DNA of 64,000 nucleotides from Jongsikchunia kroppenstedtii DSM 45133. GTDB taxonomy: Bacteria; Actinomycetota; Actinomycetes; Mycobacteriales; Mycobacteriaceae. A program made the position numbers and the translations under genes. Below, in pieces: positions 21,201-29,174 of the stretch. The notes beneath the pieces are model-generated. The model was given only the letters and a program-made list of their open reading frames with translations, was not told the DNA's origin and made no database searches. Positions within the stretch are counted from its first letter, which is position 1; every line of letters starts with the position of its first letter. The stretch spans positions 343,059 to 407,058 of the forward strand of contig NZ_AQYG01000049.1 in NCBI RefSeq assembly GCF_000380485.1, in the 5' to 3' direction.

Positions 21201-21542
21201 GAAGTCCGAGAGCGCCCGCTGCAGCCGCCCGCGCCGCGCCGCGACTTCCTGTGCCGTGCCGGTCGCCAGATAACGAACGAGCTCGTCGTCGGACGACTCG
21301 GGATCGGCCAAACCCGCGGCGGTGGAGACGATTCGGGCGTGCGTACGATCACGCAGTTCCTGCGTCGCGGCGCGACTGAAAGTCACGAGCAAAAGCTGCG
21401 ACACGTCGGCCAGACCTTCGGCGATATACCGCGTCGCCAGACCGACGATCGCATAGGTCTTGCCGGTTCCGGCGCTGGCCTCGAGCACCGTTGTACCGGT
21501 CGGCAATTCACCGGTCAGGTCGAATGCGAGTGGTGTGATCAC
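18252..21542 (-). CDS. recB: RecBCD subunit RecB (exodeoxyribonuclease V beta)
   Basis: 1096-aa RecB, carrying the 3'-to-5' SF1A helicase and the only nuclease site of RecBCD. Walker A is VLEASAGTGKTYAIV near residue 20-30; motif II is VVLVDEFQDTDPVQWRIF; motif IV region LDTNWRSD; motif VI region LRLLYVALTRACSQVVVWW. The C-terminal RecB-nuclease domain shows SVLRVDGQYVVVDYKTNRI (Asp...Asp-Tyr-Lys) and a downstream Tyr-x-x-Gln-type helix (HYPLQALLYCVALHRFL). Start is GTG 21542, overlapping the recC stop as GTGA; the frame extends into recC but that part is not RecB-like. Confidence 0.96.
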   Translation of the reverse strand: MITPLAFDLTGELPTGTTVLEASAGTGKTYAIVGLATRYIAEGLADVSQLLLVTFSRAATQELRDRTHARIVSTAAGLADPESSDDELVRYLATGTAQEVAARRGRLQRALSDFDSATIVTTHGFCQRMLDGLGVAGDTDNDYTVVESATDLISEVVDDLYLSAYSGTDNPPIKPVLAHKLAVAVIGDRQAGLVAEFDAETPEWHRVTFAKAARKEVAKRKLRQGVRDYDDLLTLLDNALRDPEQGPVAAGRIRRQFRVVLVDEFQDTDPVQWRIFRTLFHGQLPMVLVGDPKQAIYAFRGAEVLSYLDAVAVADDHRVLDTNWRSDSGLVGALDQVYGGLALGHSQIVAHSVQAHQQKSRIDGRPALRLRYRDRNHAGPKNKSGYPAIGAQRRTVANDVARDIVRFLGSAPIFDGRVVGAGDIAVLVRTGVQAEMVRNALDRCGVPSVLAGGASVWETHAAHEWLWLLEALEQPRRPDRARLAALTSLWGLTVGDLDSGGDDAVAEVASELRDLAALFVTSGLAAVTERVSVQRSLEARLLEKTGGERILTDLRHIGQLLNAVAASDGLGLAALSRWLTARIKNPVIGDAKERSRRLDSDAAAVQIATVHRSKGLEFPIVYVPFGWDAPKNPNEDVLLFHDSSGKRMLDVGGKDAPGYAQRQSQHHNEGMGEELRLLYVALTRACSQVVVWWAPAFSTPAAPLHRMLFGRKHDDPTLPNSTKVPSDAEVAERLEAWTPEFVSVEKVDVTDQVEAHEDSDVVVEELAVARLRRTLDMEWRRTSYSALTAAAHETPGVRSEAEEDVKDDESDSEIPAVDAGEDDALPSPMNGLPAGAAFGTLVHEVLEFVDTAAADLDAELRAQCREAVAERLFDIDPDALAHALGLAMRTPCGGFTLAEVAPRDHLAELEFELPLAGGDETVAEVTLHDIAGLLSRLLPGGDSLASYPSLLRELEPTALRGYLTGSIDSVLRVDGQYVVVDYKTNRIVAGDLTVRNFDRDAMAGEMLRSHYPLQALLYCVALHRFLRWRLPDYDPAVHLGGVRYLFVRGMAGPDTPDGCGVFDWEPPAALIVELSDLLAGVTVAPDPDAGQMELFG

Positions 21543-24500
21543 GGGCGCCCCAACGATTCCGCGTCCAACAGCGGCGCCCACACCCGGTAGGCGAGAACGC
21601 CGAAGCGGGTCGTGTCGTCCGACCATCGACGTTCGTCCAGCCAGGGTTCGTCAGCCGTCAGAGTCGTGAACGGCAGCTTCGTCCCGCCCAGCACGTAGCT
21701 GAAGAAGCGGTCGTCCCACTCGCCGAACATGTCCGACCACGTCTTCGCGGCCCCGTCGAGCGCCTCGTCCTCCGGACTGCCGCCGTGCCGCCGGTTCGCG
21801 TACTCGGCAGCGGTGGCCACCGGTATCGGCATCGGTTGCCGCAGGCCGCGATCGCGCAGGTCGATCAGCTGAGCCAGCAGCTCGGCCGCATTCTCCGGCG
21901 CGATCAGTTCCGAACGCCAGGCCGGTGTGGTCCGATACGGGCCGCGACCGAGCGTCACCGCCTTCCACTCCCGGTCGGCGTGGGTCGCCTTGAGCGCCAA
22001 CAACTTCACCCACGCATCCAGCCGATGCTTGGCGCCCAGACGCGAATAGATCGTCCGCACGACCACCCCGTCTCGAACGTCGGTCACCGTGCCCGTCAGC
22101 CGACGCCCGTCGAAATCGACAGACACGTCGAATGATTCGGCCTCCGTCGCGTAGTACCGCTGCGCCGCATCGACCAGATGGTCGACGGCGCGCGTGACCT
22201 CCGTCAAGACCTTCTGGCCCAGCTGGAACGGCGGCAATGTGCCCCGCCGCCACTCCGCACCCCGGAACTCCGCAAGATCGTGACCGGCGAGCCGAGTCGC
22301 CAGCATGCGATCGCCGAGACTCCACTTCTGCAGCCCATCGAGCTCGATGCTCAACGCGTCGATGATGTCCTCGTCGAGGTCGGTGATACGGATTCCCAAG
22401 CGCTGCCGCAGGAGTCCCTGCGCCGGCTGCACCAAGAAGGCCGCCAGCTCGGCCAGGTTGATATCGCCCGCGTCCGCCGCCGGCAGGCTGATCTGCGCCA
22501 CCGGCCGCTCGGGCACCTTGTCGCCGAGGTCGGACAAGGCACCCTGATAGGCGGCGGTGTCGAAGCTGAAGGGCGCCTTCGCGTCGAAGTTACTGGGGTG
22601 AAACGGCTGCAGCGGGTGATGGCGCGCCACGTCGCCCGCCTCGACGCCGGCCGTGGCCGCGACAGCATCGATGATCTCCGCCAACGGAATCGCGGGCGCC
22701 TTGCGAGCGCCGGTCACCGGATCGGTTCCGCTGTAGCAGCAGATCAGCTTCTCGGTCGCCGCCATCACCGCGTCCAGCAGCAGCTGCCGATCCTCTGAGC
22801 GCAGATCGCGTTCGCCGACAAGCGGGTTCCGGGCGAGCACATTGTCGCCGTCCACCGCGCCTGCCCGCGGGAACACATCGTCATCGAGCCCGATGAGCGC
22901 CACCACCCGATGCGGCACCGATCGCATCGGAACCATGGTGCACACCGTCAGCTCGCCGGTACGGAAGTTGGATCGGGTCGGCCGCGGCGCCAACCGCTGC
23001 GCCAGCATCGCCCGCACATCGGCGAGGCGCAGCTCCGCCGTCGGATCCGCCATCGTCAGAGCGCCCAGCTCGCGCTGCGCCTGGGCCAGCTGCCAGGCGT
23101 CCGCCATCGGTACGTCGGTCAGCCACTCCAGTCCGCGTGCGAGCGTCTGTTGCCACTGCTCCGCGGTCGCGGGTCCCTGCAGATCCCGCACGATCGCGGC
23201 GAGCCGATCGGCGAATTCGGCGAATTTCCCAGCCAATTCGATGTCATCGCCGCCGACATCGTCGAGTGGCAAGGCCCGGCCGAGCCACTGTGATCGCGTC
23301 TCGTCGGCCGCGACGCCCAGGAGAATCCGATCGATCGCGGTGGCGAAGGTGTTCTGCTCGAATCCGTCCAACCCGAACGCCGCGCGTTGCCGCTGTCCCA
23401 GGCCCCAGCGCGCGCCGGCCGCATCGGTCCACTCGGCCAAGCGTTCCAGATCCTCGTCCGAGAGCCCGAACCGGCAGCGAACCGGCGGCGCGGCAAGAAG
23501 ATCGAGCACCTGGCTTGCCGTCACCCGGGCATCCGCCAACTCGACCAGCGTGCCGACCACCGCCAGCACCGGATTCGTCTGACGCAGACCACGATCGGCG
23601 AGCCGCACCCGCAGCTGATGTCCCGGGTGCCCGAGGACTCCTTGGCCGAACGCCGCCCGGATCAACGGCGCGAACGTTTCGATATCGGGACACATCACGA
23701 CCACGTCGCGCGGCTGCAGCGTCGGATCGTCGGCGAACGCATGCAGGAGCGCCTCCCGCAGCACCTCGACCTGCCGGGCCGGTCCGTGGCACGCATGCAC
23801 CTGCACCGAACCATCAAGCCGAGCAACAGCTTTCGGCGGCTCGTTGCCTCTGATCGCCCCCTGCAGGCCGCCCAGTAAGGATTGCGGCAGCTGCGCGCCG
23901 CCGTGGTGCTCGGACCGCTCCCCGAACCGCGACTGCAACTCGCGTACGTCCCGTGCGAGACTCGCCAGCAACGGATTGTTGGCGGCCTTCACCGACTGAT
24001 CGTCGTGCCGTCTCGTGACCGGCTCATGGTCGCCCAATGCCTCCCACAACGCCGGGCTGGGATGCGGGAGCCAGAGATGCACGTCCCGATGTTCCCCGAG
24101 CGCCCGCAGGACGCGCAGCTGGTCAACGGTCAGCCGGGTCGGCCCGAATACCGAAAGCCGTTGCGGCAGATCGACACAATCAGGTTCGCCGGCAACCCGT
24201 TCGCACGCCTGTTGCAGACGTTCGGGAACGCTCGGCACCCCTGCCCGTTCGGCGACCGCCCGCCACAGCCGCGGCTGCCACATCAGGTCCTCCGGCAGCG
24301 GTTCGCCGGCGCCATCGTCATCGATGCCCGCGGCCCAGTTCAGGACCAATTGCGGACGTTGACTGGCATACCCGCGGAAGAGGTCGGCCACATGCGCCGC
24401 GACGGCCCAGCGTCGGCCCCTGCGTTCCTCATCGGCAACGCCGGCACCGGCCGAATCGTTCTCGGCACCGAGGTGGCGTGCCAGCATCGCCGCCCACGGC

Positions 24501-24832
24501 TCGCGGATCGACGCATCGATCGCCGCCAGCACCGTTGCGATCAGCCGGTCCCGCTGCCAGGGGTCGGCATCGACGGCGATTCCAGTCGCCTCCCCGACCA
24601 CACGATCGACCAGCGCCGCCGGACTCGGAAACTCGATGTTCGCCGCTACCCCGTCGCCGTGCCCGGCCGCGCCCAGCACGGACGACAACCGCTGGCCCAA
24701 CCAGCGCTCGACCCCCTTGGCCGGCACCGCCACCACATCAGGGTCGAACGGGTCGCCGGGCGACGATCGCAGGACCTGCGCCAACGCATCTGCAAGCGTG
24801 TCGGCCCGCTCGGCCCGGTGCACCGTCAACAT
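21539..24832 (-). CDS. recC: RecBCD subunit RecC (exodeoxyribonuclease V gamma)
   Basis: 1097-aa RecC, the scaffold subunit that holds RecB and RecD and scans exiting DNA for Chi. Family blocks include the N-terminal VVAVPAKGVERWLGQRLSSVLGA, LPQRLSVFGPTRLTVDQLRVL, QPRDVVVMCPDIETFAPLIRAAF, RSVPHRVVALIGLDDDVFPR and a degenerate nuclease-fold C-terminus. As expected for RecC, the helicase and nuclease motifs are lost. ATG 24832 matches the family start (MLTVHRAERAD); the 33 codons upstream overlap the divergent promoter region. It heads the recC-recB-recD operon, and its promoter must lie in the 58-bp gap to the AraC-type gene. Confidence 0.95.
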   Translation of the reverse strand: MLTVHRAERADTLADALAQVLRSSPGDPFDPDVVAVPAKGVERWLGQRLSSVLGAAGHGDGVAANIEFPSPAALVDRVVGEATGIAVDADPWQRDRLIATVLAAIDASIREPWAAMLARHLGAENDSAGAGVADEERRGRRWAVAAHVADLFRGYASQRPQLVLNWAAGIDDDGAGEPLPEDLMWQPRLWRAVAERAGVPSVPERLQQACERVAGEPDCVDLPQRLSVFGPTRLTVDQLRVLRALGEHRDVHLWLPHPSPALWEALGDHEPVTRRHDDQSVKAANNPLLASLARDVRELQSRFGERSEHHGGAQLPQSLLGGLQGAIRGNEPPKAVARLDGSVQVHACHGPARQVEVLREALLHAFADDPTLQPRDVVVMCPDIETFAPLIRAAFGQGVLGHPGHQLRVRLADRGLRQTNPVLAVVGTLVELADARVTASQVLDLLAAPPVRCRFGLSDEDLERLAEWTDAAGARWGLGQRQRAAFGLDGFEQNTFATAIDRILLGVAADETRSQWLGRALPLDDVGGDDIELAGKFAEFADRLAAIVRDLQGPATAEQWQQTLARGLEWLTDVPMADAWQLAQAQRELGALTMADPTAELRLADVRAMLAQRLAPRPTRSNFRTGELTVCTMVPMRSVPHRVVALIGLDDDVFPRAGAVDGDNVLARNPLVGERDLRSEDRQLLLDAVMAATEKLICCYSGTDPVTGARKAPAIPLAEIIDAVAATAGVEAGDVARHHPLQPFHPSNFDAKAPFSFDTAAYQGALSDLGDKVPERPVAQISLPAADAGDINLAELAAFLVQPAQGLLRQRLGIRITDLDEDIIDALSIELDGLQKWSLGDRMLATRLAGHDLAEFRGAEWRRGTLPPFQLGQKVLTEVTRAVDHLVDAAQRYYATEAESFDVSVDFDGRRLTGTVTDVRDGVVVRTIYSRLGAKHRLDAWVKLLALKATHADREWKAVTLGRGPYRTTPAWRSELIAPENAAELLAQLIDLRDRGLRQPMPIPVATAAEYANRRHGGSPEDEALDGAAKTWSDMFGEWDDRFFSYVLGGTKLPFTTLTADEPWLDERRWSDDTTRFGVLAYRVWAPLLDAESLGRP

Positions 24833-24890
24833 CGCGTCCGATCCTATCGACCGTGCCCGACATCGCGGTGCGACATGCGACAATCGATCG

Positions 24891-25301
24891 GTGACCTCGG
24901 TGGTGCCCGCTCGACACCTGTTGCGTGCCAAAGACTTAGTCGACGCACGCTATTCCGAGCCGATCTCTGTCGATGACATGGCCGCCGCGGCGATGCTGTC
25001 GCGAGCGCATTTCTCCCGCGAGTTCAGCAAGACATTCGGCGAATCGCCCCGCGACTACCTGCAGACTCGGCGCCTGGAACGCGCCGCGGCGCTGCTGCGC
25101 AACACCGACTACTCGATCGCGGACGTCTGCATCGCGGTCGGGCTGCGCAGCGTCGGCTCGTTCACCACCAGCTTCAAACGCACCTACGGCAAGACGCCGG
25201 CAGAGTATCGCGCGTCCATGCCGCCGGCGTCCCGCCGCGCGCGGATCCCTACCTGCATGATTCGGCAGGCAACGCGCCCGATGCCCGATTCCCGGATCTA
25301 G
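24891..25301 (+). CDS. AraC-family regulator, DNA-binding domain only
   Basis: 136-aa protein that is little more than an AraC/XylS double helix-turn-helix. The first HTH is around ISVDDMAAAAMLSRAHFSREFSKTFGESPRDYLQTRRLERAA, the second around SIADVCIAVGLRSVGSFTTSFKRTYGKTPAEYR. No effector domain is present, and a basic tail follows. It lies 100 bp before a VOC-fold gene on the same strand, a pairing often seen in actinobacteria, so that gene is its likely target. GTG 24891 is chosen as the first start after the divergent recC. A 6-bp GGGGAG/CTCCCC hairpin at 25327-25345 may terminate it. Confidence 0.85.
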   Translation: MTSVVPARHLLRAKDLVDARYSEPISVDDMAAAAMLSRAHFSREFSKTFGESPRDYLQTRRLERAAALLRNTDYSIADVCIAVGLRSVGSFTTSFKRTYGKTPAEYRASMPPASRRARIPTCMIRQATRPMPDSRI

Positions 25302-25401
25302 AACGACGATCCACAGGACAGCACATGGGGAGAAGACGGCTCCCCGACCTGCGGCCTAGCGTCAGACGCGACACATCCGACCGCCGCAGAAAGGCACCGT
25401 C

Positions 25402-25818
25402 ATGAAGATCGCCACCACCCAGCTCTGGGTCCACGACCAGGACGCCGCGCTGGAGTTCTACACCAAGAAGCTGGGTTTCGAAGTCCGCGAGGACGTCCGG
25501 CTCGAGGAGATGCCGGGATTCCGCTGGCTCACCGTCGCGCCACCCGGGCAGGACGATATCTCGATCGTGCTGATGTCGATCCCCGGTGAGCCGATGCTCA
25601 CCCCGGACGGTCAGAAGGAGATCCTCAATCTGGTTGGCAAGGGCTTCGCCGGCGCCGTGTTTCTCACCACCGATGACGTGTACGCCGACTACGACCGGCT
25701 CGCCGCCGCGGGCGTCGAGTTCACCGACAAGCCGGAGCAGCGTCCCTACGGCATCGACTGCGGTCTCCGCGATCCCTCGGGCAACACGCTGCGCCTGACA
25801 CAGCTCACGGACTTCTGA
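25402..25818 (+). CDS. VOC-family (glyoxalase/bleomycin-resistance fold) protein
   Basis: 138-aa protein with one complete vicinal-oxygen-chelate fold made of two beta-alpha-beta-beta-beta modules: ATTQLWVHDQDAALEFYTKKLGFEVREDV at the start and GAVFLTTDDVYADYDRLAAAGVEF with DPSGNTLRLTQLTDF at the end. Such proteins act as metal-dependent lyases, dioxygenases or antibiotic-binding proteins; the substrate cannot be told. The ribosome site AAAGG is 6 nt before ATG 25402. It is downstream of the AraC-type regulator and convergent with an MFS gene 64 bp away. Confidence 0.9.
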   Translation: MKIATTQLWVHDQDAALEFYTKKLGFEVREDVRLEEMPGFRWLTVAPPGQDDISIVLMSIPGEPMLTPDGQKEILNLVGKGFAGAVFLTTDDVYADYDRLAAAGVEFTDKPEQRPYGIDCGLRDPSGNTLRLTQLTDF

Positions 25819-25882
25819 CCATGTGCCGCTGCAGATCCGACGTCACCGATACCGGCGCCCGAGCACCGATCGGCCGTGCACG

Positions 25883-27181
25883 TCAGACCGATTGGGTGTC
25901 CTTGACCGCCTGGGGGATGCTGCCGCGGCTCGGTGGGACCGGACTGCGCACGGCGAGGCACATGCCGGCGGCGACGATGCACAGCCCGGCGGCGATGAAG
26001 AACGCCATGTCGTAGTTGCCCTGTTGGTCGCGCAGCCATCCGGCGCCCGCCGCCGCGATGGCTGCGCCGATCTGATGGGATGCGAACGCCCACCCGAACA
26101 CGATCGGGGTGCGATCGCCGAAGTAGTTGCGGCACAGCGCGATCGTCGGCGGCACCGTGGCCACCCAATCGAGGCCGTAGAAGATGATGAACACCCACGT
26201 CGACGGACCGGCGTGGGCCGACAGCAGCGACGGCAGCAGTGCCAGCGACGCCGCGCGGCCGGTGTAGTAGATGCCGAGCAGCAGCCGCGGGTCGAACCGG
26301 TCGGTGAACCAGCCCGACGCGATCGTGCCCGCGACGTCGAAGATGCCGACGGTGGCGAGCAGACCCGCGGCCATCGTGGTCGGCATGCCGTGGTCATGGG
26401 CCGCCGGAATGAAATGGGTGCCGATCAGGCCGTTGGTCGTCATCCCGCAGATCGCGAAACTCCCAGCCAGCAGCCAGAAAGCCGGCGTACGCAGGCCGAG
26501 CGCCAGCCCGTCGAAAGCAGCCCGGAAACCCGCGGTGGCCGCGGCCGGGGCGTCGTCAATGTCAGCGCCATAGGGTCCGACTCCCTTATCGGCCGGACGG
26601 TTTCGCATGAACGCCAGTACCAGCGGCACCGTGGCGATCGACGCGATCGCCACCAGGCCGGCGGCCCAGCGCCAGCCGTAGTGCGTGGTGACGGCGGCGA
26701 CCACCGGCAGGAAGATCAGTTGGCCGGTCGAGCTCGAGGCAGTGAGCACACCGGTCACCAATCCGCGACGGGCGACGAACCACCGGGTCGCGACGATCGC
26801 CACGAAGCCCATCGAGATCGAACCGGTGCCGATGCCCACGAGCACTCCCCACAACAGCACCAACTGCCATGACGCCGTCATGAAGATCGACAGGAACGTG
26901 CCACCGGCGATCAGCACCATGGCGCCGGCCAGGATCGGCCGCACGCCGAACTTGTCCATGAGCGCCGCCGCGAACGGCGCGGTCACTCCGAACAGCGTCA
27001 TATTGACCGACATCGCCAGCCCGATCACCGCATGCGACCAGCCGAATTCCATATGCAGCGGATCCATGAACACGCCTGGCACCGAACGGAATCCTGCCGC
27101 CGCCAGCACCGCGACGAATGCAGTGGCGGCGACGATCCATGCCGGGTGGATGCGTCGGCCCGGCGCGACGGAAGTCGTCAT
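25883..27181 (-). CDS. MFS transporter, monocarboxylate/oxalate-antiporter type
   Basis: 432-aa, 12-helix major facilitator. The opening RIHPAWIVAATAFVAVLAAAGFRSVPGVFMDPLHMEFGWSHAVIGLAMSVNM resembles the oxalate:formate antiporter/monocarboxylate group. The A-loop GAALMDKFGVRP-like motif follows helix 2, and a cytoplasmic loop near 200-235 separates the halves. It probably moves a small organic anion, but direction and substrate are unknown. ATG 27181 is chosen; an in-frame start 12 codons upstream would run into the operator. It is divergent from a GlxA-type regulator with a 71-bp gap holding an 18-bp inverted repeat, so that regulator likely controls it. Confidence 0.9.
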   Translation of the reverse strand: MTTSVAPGRRIHPAWIVAATAFVAVLAAAGFRSVPGVFMDPLHMEFGWSHAVIGLAMSVNMTLFGVTAPFAAALMDKFGVRPILAGAMVLIAGGTFLSIFMTASWQLVLLWGVLVGIGTGSISMGFVAIVATRWFVARRGLVTGVLTASSSTGQLIFLPVVAAVTTHYGWRWAAGLVAIASIATVPLVLAFMRNRPADKGVGPYGADIDDAPAAATAGFRAAFDGLALGLRTPAFWLLAGSFAICGMTTNGLIGTHFIPAAHDHGMPTTMAAGLLATVGIFDVAGTIASGWFTDRFDPRLLLGIYYTGRAASLALLPSLLSAHAGPSTWVFIIFYGLDWVATVPPTIALCRNYFGDRTPIVFGWAFASHQIGAAIAAAGAGWLRDQQGNYDMAFFIAAGLCIVAAGMCLAVRSPVPPSRGSIPQAVKDTQSV

Positions 27182-27216
27182 GCGGTCCAGCGTCGCGGAG
27201 ATCGGCCATGACGACA

Positions 27217-27246
27217 ATTGGCAGGAATGCCAATATATGTCAAAAT
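27217..27246 (+). promoter_or_regulatory. Operator and possible leaderless promoter of the GlxA-type gene
   Basis: Perfect inverted repeat ATTGGCA-GGAA-TGCCAAT at 27217-27234 in the gap between divergent MFS and regulator genes. The core resembles the TGGCSNGWWY consensus known for AdpA, an AraC regulator with the same PfpI-plus-HTH architecture. TTGGCA (27218-27223) and CAAAAT (27241-27246) are 17 bp apart and would start transcription at about the ATG at 27253, which would make the mRNA leaderless. Confidence 0.5.
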
Positions 27247-27252
27247 CATGCC

Positions 27253-28197
27253 ATGACGCATTACGTGGCTGTGCTGGTGTTGGAGCAGCTCATCGGTTTC
27301 GACGCGACCATCCCGTCGCTGGTCTTCGGCCAGGCCGACGACCGGTACGAGGTCGTGACCTGCGGCCTGACCGGTGCGCCGGTCGAATGCACCGGCGGAT
27401 ACGCGATGACGCCGCAGGCCGGTCCCGAAGCGCTGGCCGAGGCCGACACCGTGATCGTGCCGGGCACCCGCTACCCCGCCGCCCGCGAACGCGGCGAGCT
27501 GACACCGGAACTGGCCGAAGCCTGGTCGACCATCCGGCCCGGCACCCGCATCGTGTCCATCTGTACGGGCGCCTTCGTCCTCGGGGCCGCCGGCGTCCTC
27601 GACGGGCGGCCCGCCACCACCCACTGGGCCAAGGCCGACGACTTCCGCCGGCTCTACCCATCGGTCCTGCTCGACGAGTCGGTGCTGTTCGTCGACGATG
27701 GCGACGTGCTGACCTCCGCCGGTCTGGCGTCGGGAATCGACCTGTGCCTGCACATGATTCGAGCCGATCACGGCACGATGCTGGCCAACGCGGTCGCGAA
27801 GTACTGCGTGGTGCCGCCGTGGCGCGAAGGCGGCCAGGCCCAGTTCATCGAGCGTGCCGTTCCCGAACCCCGGGACGAGTCGACGTCGACCACCCGACAG
27901 TGGGCGCTGGCCAACCTCACCGAGCCGCTGTCGGTGCAGCAGTTGGCCGGACATGCCCGGATGAGTGTTCGCACCTTCAATCGCCGGTTCCGCGAGGAGA
28001 CCGGGCTGCCGCCTGGCGACTGGGTCCGCCAGCAGCGGCTCGCAGCAGCGCGCGAACTGCTTGAGTCACAAGATTTCTCGGTCGACGAGGTGGCCCGGCG
28101 AGCCGGTCTGGGCACCGCCGCCAACCTCCGGCATCACATGCGCCGCGGACTCGGCATGAGTCCCCTGCACTACCGGAAGACCTTCCAGGGCACCTGA
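27253..28197 (+). CDS. GlxA-type transcriptional regulator (DJ-1/PfpI domain plus AraC HTH)
   Basis: 314-aa regulator. The N-terminal DJ-1/PfpI amidase-like domain (about 1-175) has the nucleophile elbow SICTGAFVLGAAGVLDGRPATTHW with a Cys in the usual position; in GlxA/FtrA/AdpA-type regulators this domain is a sensor. The C-terminal AraC double HTH covers about 215-312: LSVQQLAGHARMSVRTFNRRFREETGLPPGDWV and FSVDEVARRAGLGTAANLRHHMRRGLGMSPLHYRKTF. ATG 27253 has no ribosome site, in line with leaderless expression. Divergence from the MFS transporter across a palindrome suggests control of that gene and of itself. Confidence 0.92.
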   Translation: MTHYVAVLVLEQLIGFDATIPSLVFGQADDRYEVVTCGLTGAPVECTGGYAMTPQAGPEALAEADTVIVPGTRYPAARERGELTPELAEAWSTIRPGTRIVSICTGAFVLGAAGVLDGRPATTHWAKADDFRRLYPSVLLDESVLFVDDGDVLTSAGLASGIDLCLHMIRADHGTMLANAVAKYCVVPPWREGGQAQFIERAVPEPRDESTSTTRQWALANLTEPLSVQQLAGHARMSVRTFNRRFREETGLPPGDWVRQQRLAAARELLESQDFSVDEVARRAGLGTAANLRHHMRRGLGMSPLHYRKTFQGT

Positions 28198-28215
28198 TAC
28201 TTCGGGTGCCTGGCG

Positions 28216-28992
28216 TCAGCTCAGCTGCGACCGACCGCGCTCGATGACCGATGCCGCGTCCTTGGCGACCGATTTTCCGGCCGCACTGGCGAGCCATACC
28301 TTGGCGGTGTCGGCCTCGGTCTGCACCTGCGGCACCAGATGGTGGTCACGCACCCGGTTGTAGGAGCCGAGCAGACTCGCCACAGCCGCGCGATTGTTGG
28401 AGGCGATGTCGGCCGCCAGCTGTTTCGCCGCGGGCAGCAGCTGCTCATGCTCGACCACCTCGGTCACCAGGCCATGCTCGTATGCGGACTGCGCGGTGAC
28501 GAAGTTGCCGCTCAACGACATTCGCTTGGCGAACGCGAACCCGACCATCTCCGGCAGCCGCACGGTCAGGCCCCACAGCGGCATCATGCCGACCCGGGCA
28601 TGGGTGTCCGCGAACCGGGCTCGGTCGGACGCGATCAGGATGTCGCAACCCATCGCGAGTTCAAGACCGCCGGTGACCGCGACGCCATTGATCGCGCCGA
28701 TGATCGGCTTGCTGATCGGCGTCCACGGGTGACCGGTCGGAACCTCGTCGAGGTCCATGTTGCCCCAGCCGCCATCGGCACCGATGACCTTGAGGTCGAC
28801 ACCCGCGCAGAACGCGGGATCGGCGCCGGTCAGGATGACCGCGGCGACATCGTCGTCGGCGTCTGCCGCGGCGATCGCCGACTGCAGCCCACGAATCAAG
28901 TCCGGGTTCAATGCATTTCGCGATTCCGGCCGGTTGAGGGTGATGATGAGCGTCGCGTCGTCGCGCTCGGTGAGAACCAGATCGTCTGCCAT
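28216..28992 (-). CDS. Enoyl-CoA hydratase/isomerase (crotonase) family protein
   Basis: 258-aa crotonase-fold enzyme. The first oxyanion-hole block is RPESRNALN...FCAGVDLKVIG and the second is NGVAVTGGLELAMGCDILIAS, which keeps the first catalytic-type Glu. The second Glu region reads FADTHARVGMMPLWG, so the residue usual in true enoyl-CoA hydratases appears replaced. The reaction may therefore differ from plain hydration. Start ATG 28992 (MADDLVLTERDDATLIITLNRP) agrees with the family; a start 11 codons earlier is possible. It is convergent with the GlxA-type gene and divergent from DUF4262 across twin palindromes, which may regulate it. Confidence 0.9.
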   Translation of the reverse strand: MADDLVLTERDDATLIITLNRPESRNALNPDLIRGLQSAIAAADADDDVAAVILTGADPAFCAGVDLKVIGADGGWGNMDLDEVPTGHPWTPISKPIIGAINGVAVTGGLELAMGCDILIASDRARFADTHARVGMMPLWGLTVRLPEMVGFAFAKRMSLSGNFVTAQSAYEHGLVTEVVEHEQLLPAAKQLAADIASNNRAAVASLLGSYNRVRDHHLVPQVQTEADTAKVWLASAAGKSVAKDAASVIERGRSQLS

Positions 28993-29048
28993 GGGCGCAG
29001 TGTACGCCTGCCGACGGACGGTCATCCGGCTTTACTGCGACGACCGTC

Positions 29049-29080
29049 GAACACCGTGTTCTTGCACGAACACCGTGTTC
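29049..29080. promoter_or_regulatory. Twin 13-bp palindromic operators
   Basis: GAACACCGTGTTC, a perfect 6-1-6 palindrome, occurs twice at 29049-29061 and 29068-29080. The centres are 19 bp apart, close to two helical turns, so two dimers could bind the same DNA face. The pair lies 57 bp before the crotonase start and 95 bp before the DUF4262 start, in a divergent gap. TTGACG follows at 29086. TetR-type binding is likely from the form. Confidence 0.65.
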
Positions 29081-29174
29081 ATCGCTTGACGAATATTGTT
29101 GTCCCCCATCTGGTTATCGGCTGTCGGACCCTCGATCTAGCGTTCCTCGCAACATCGATCGAAGGGGGCATACC

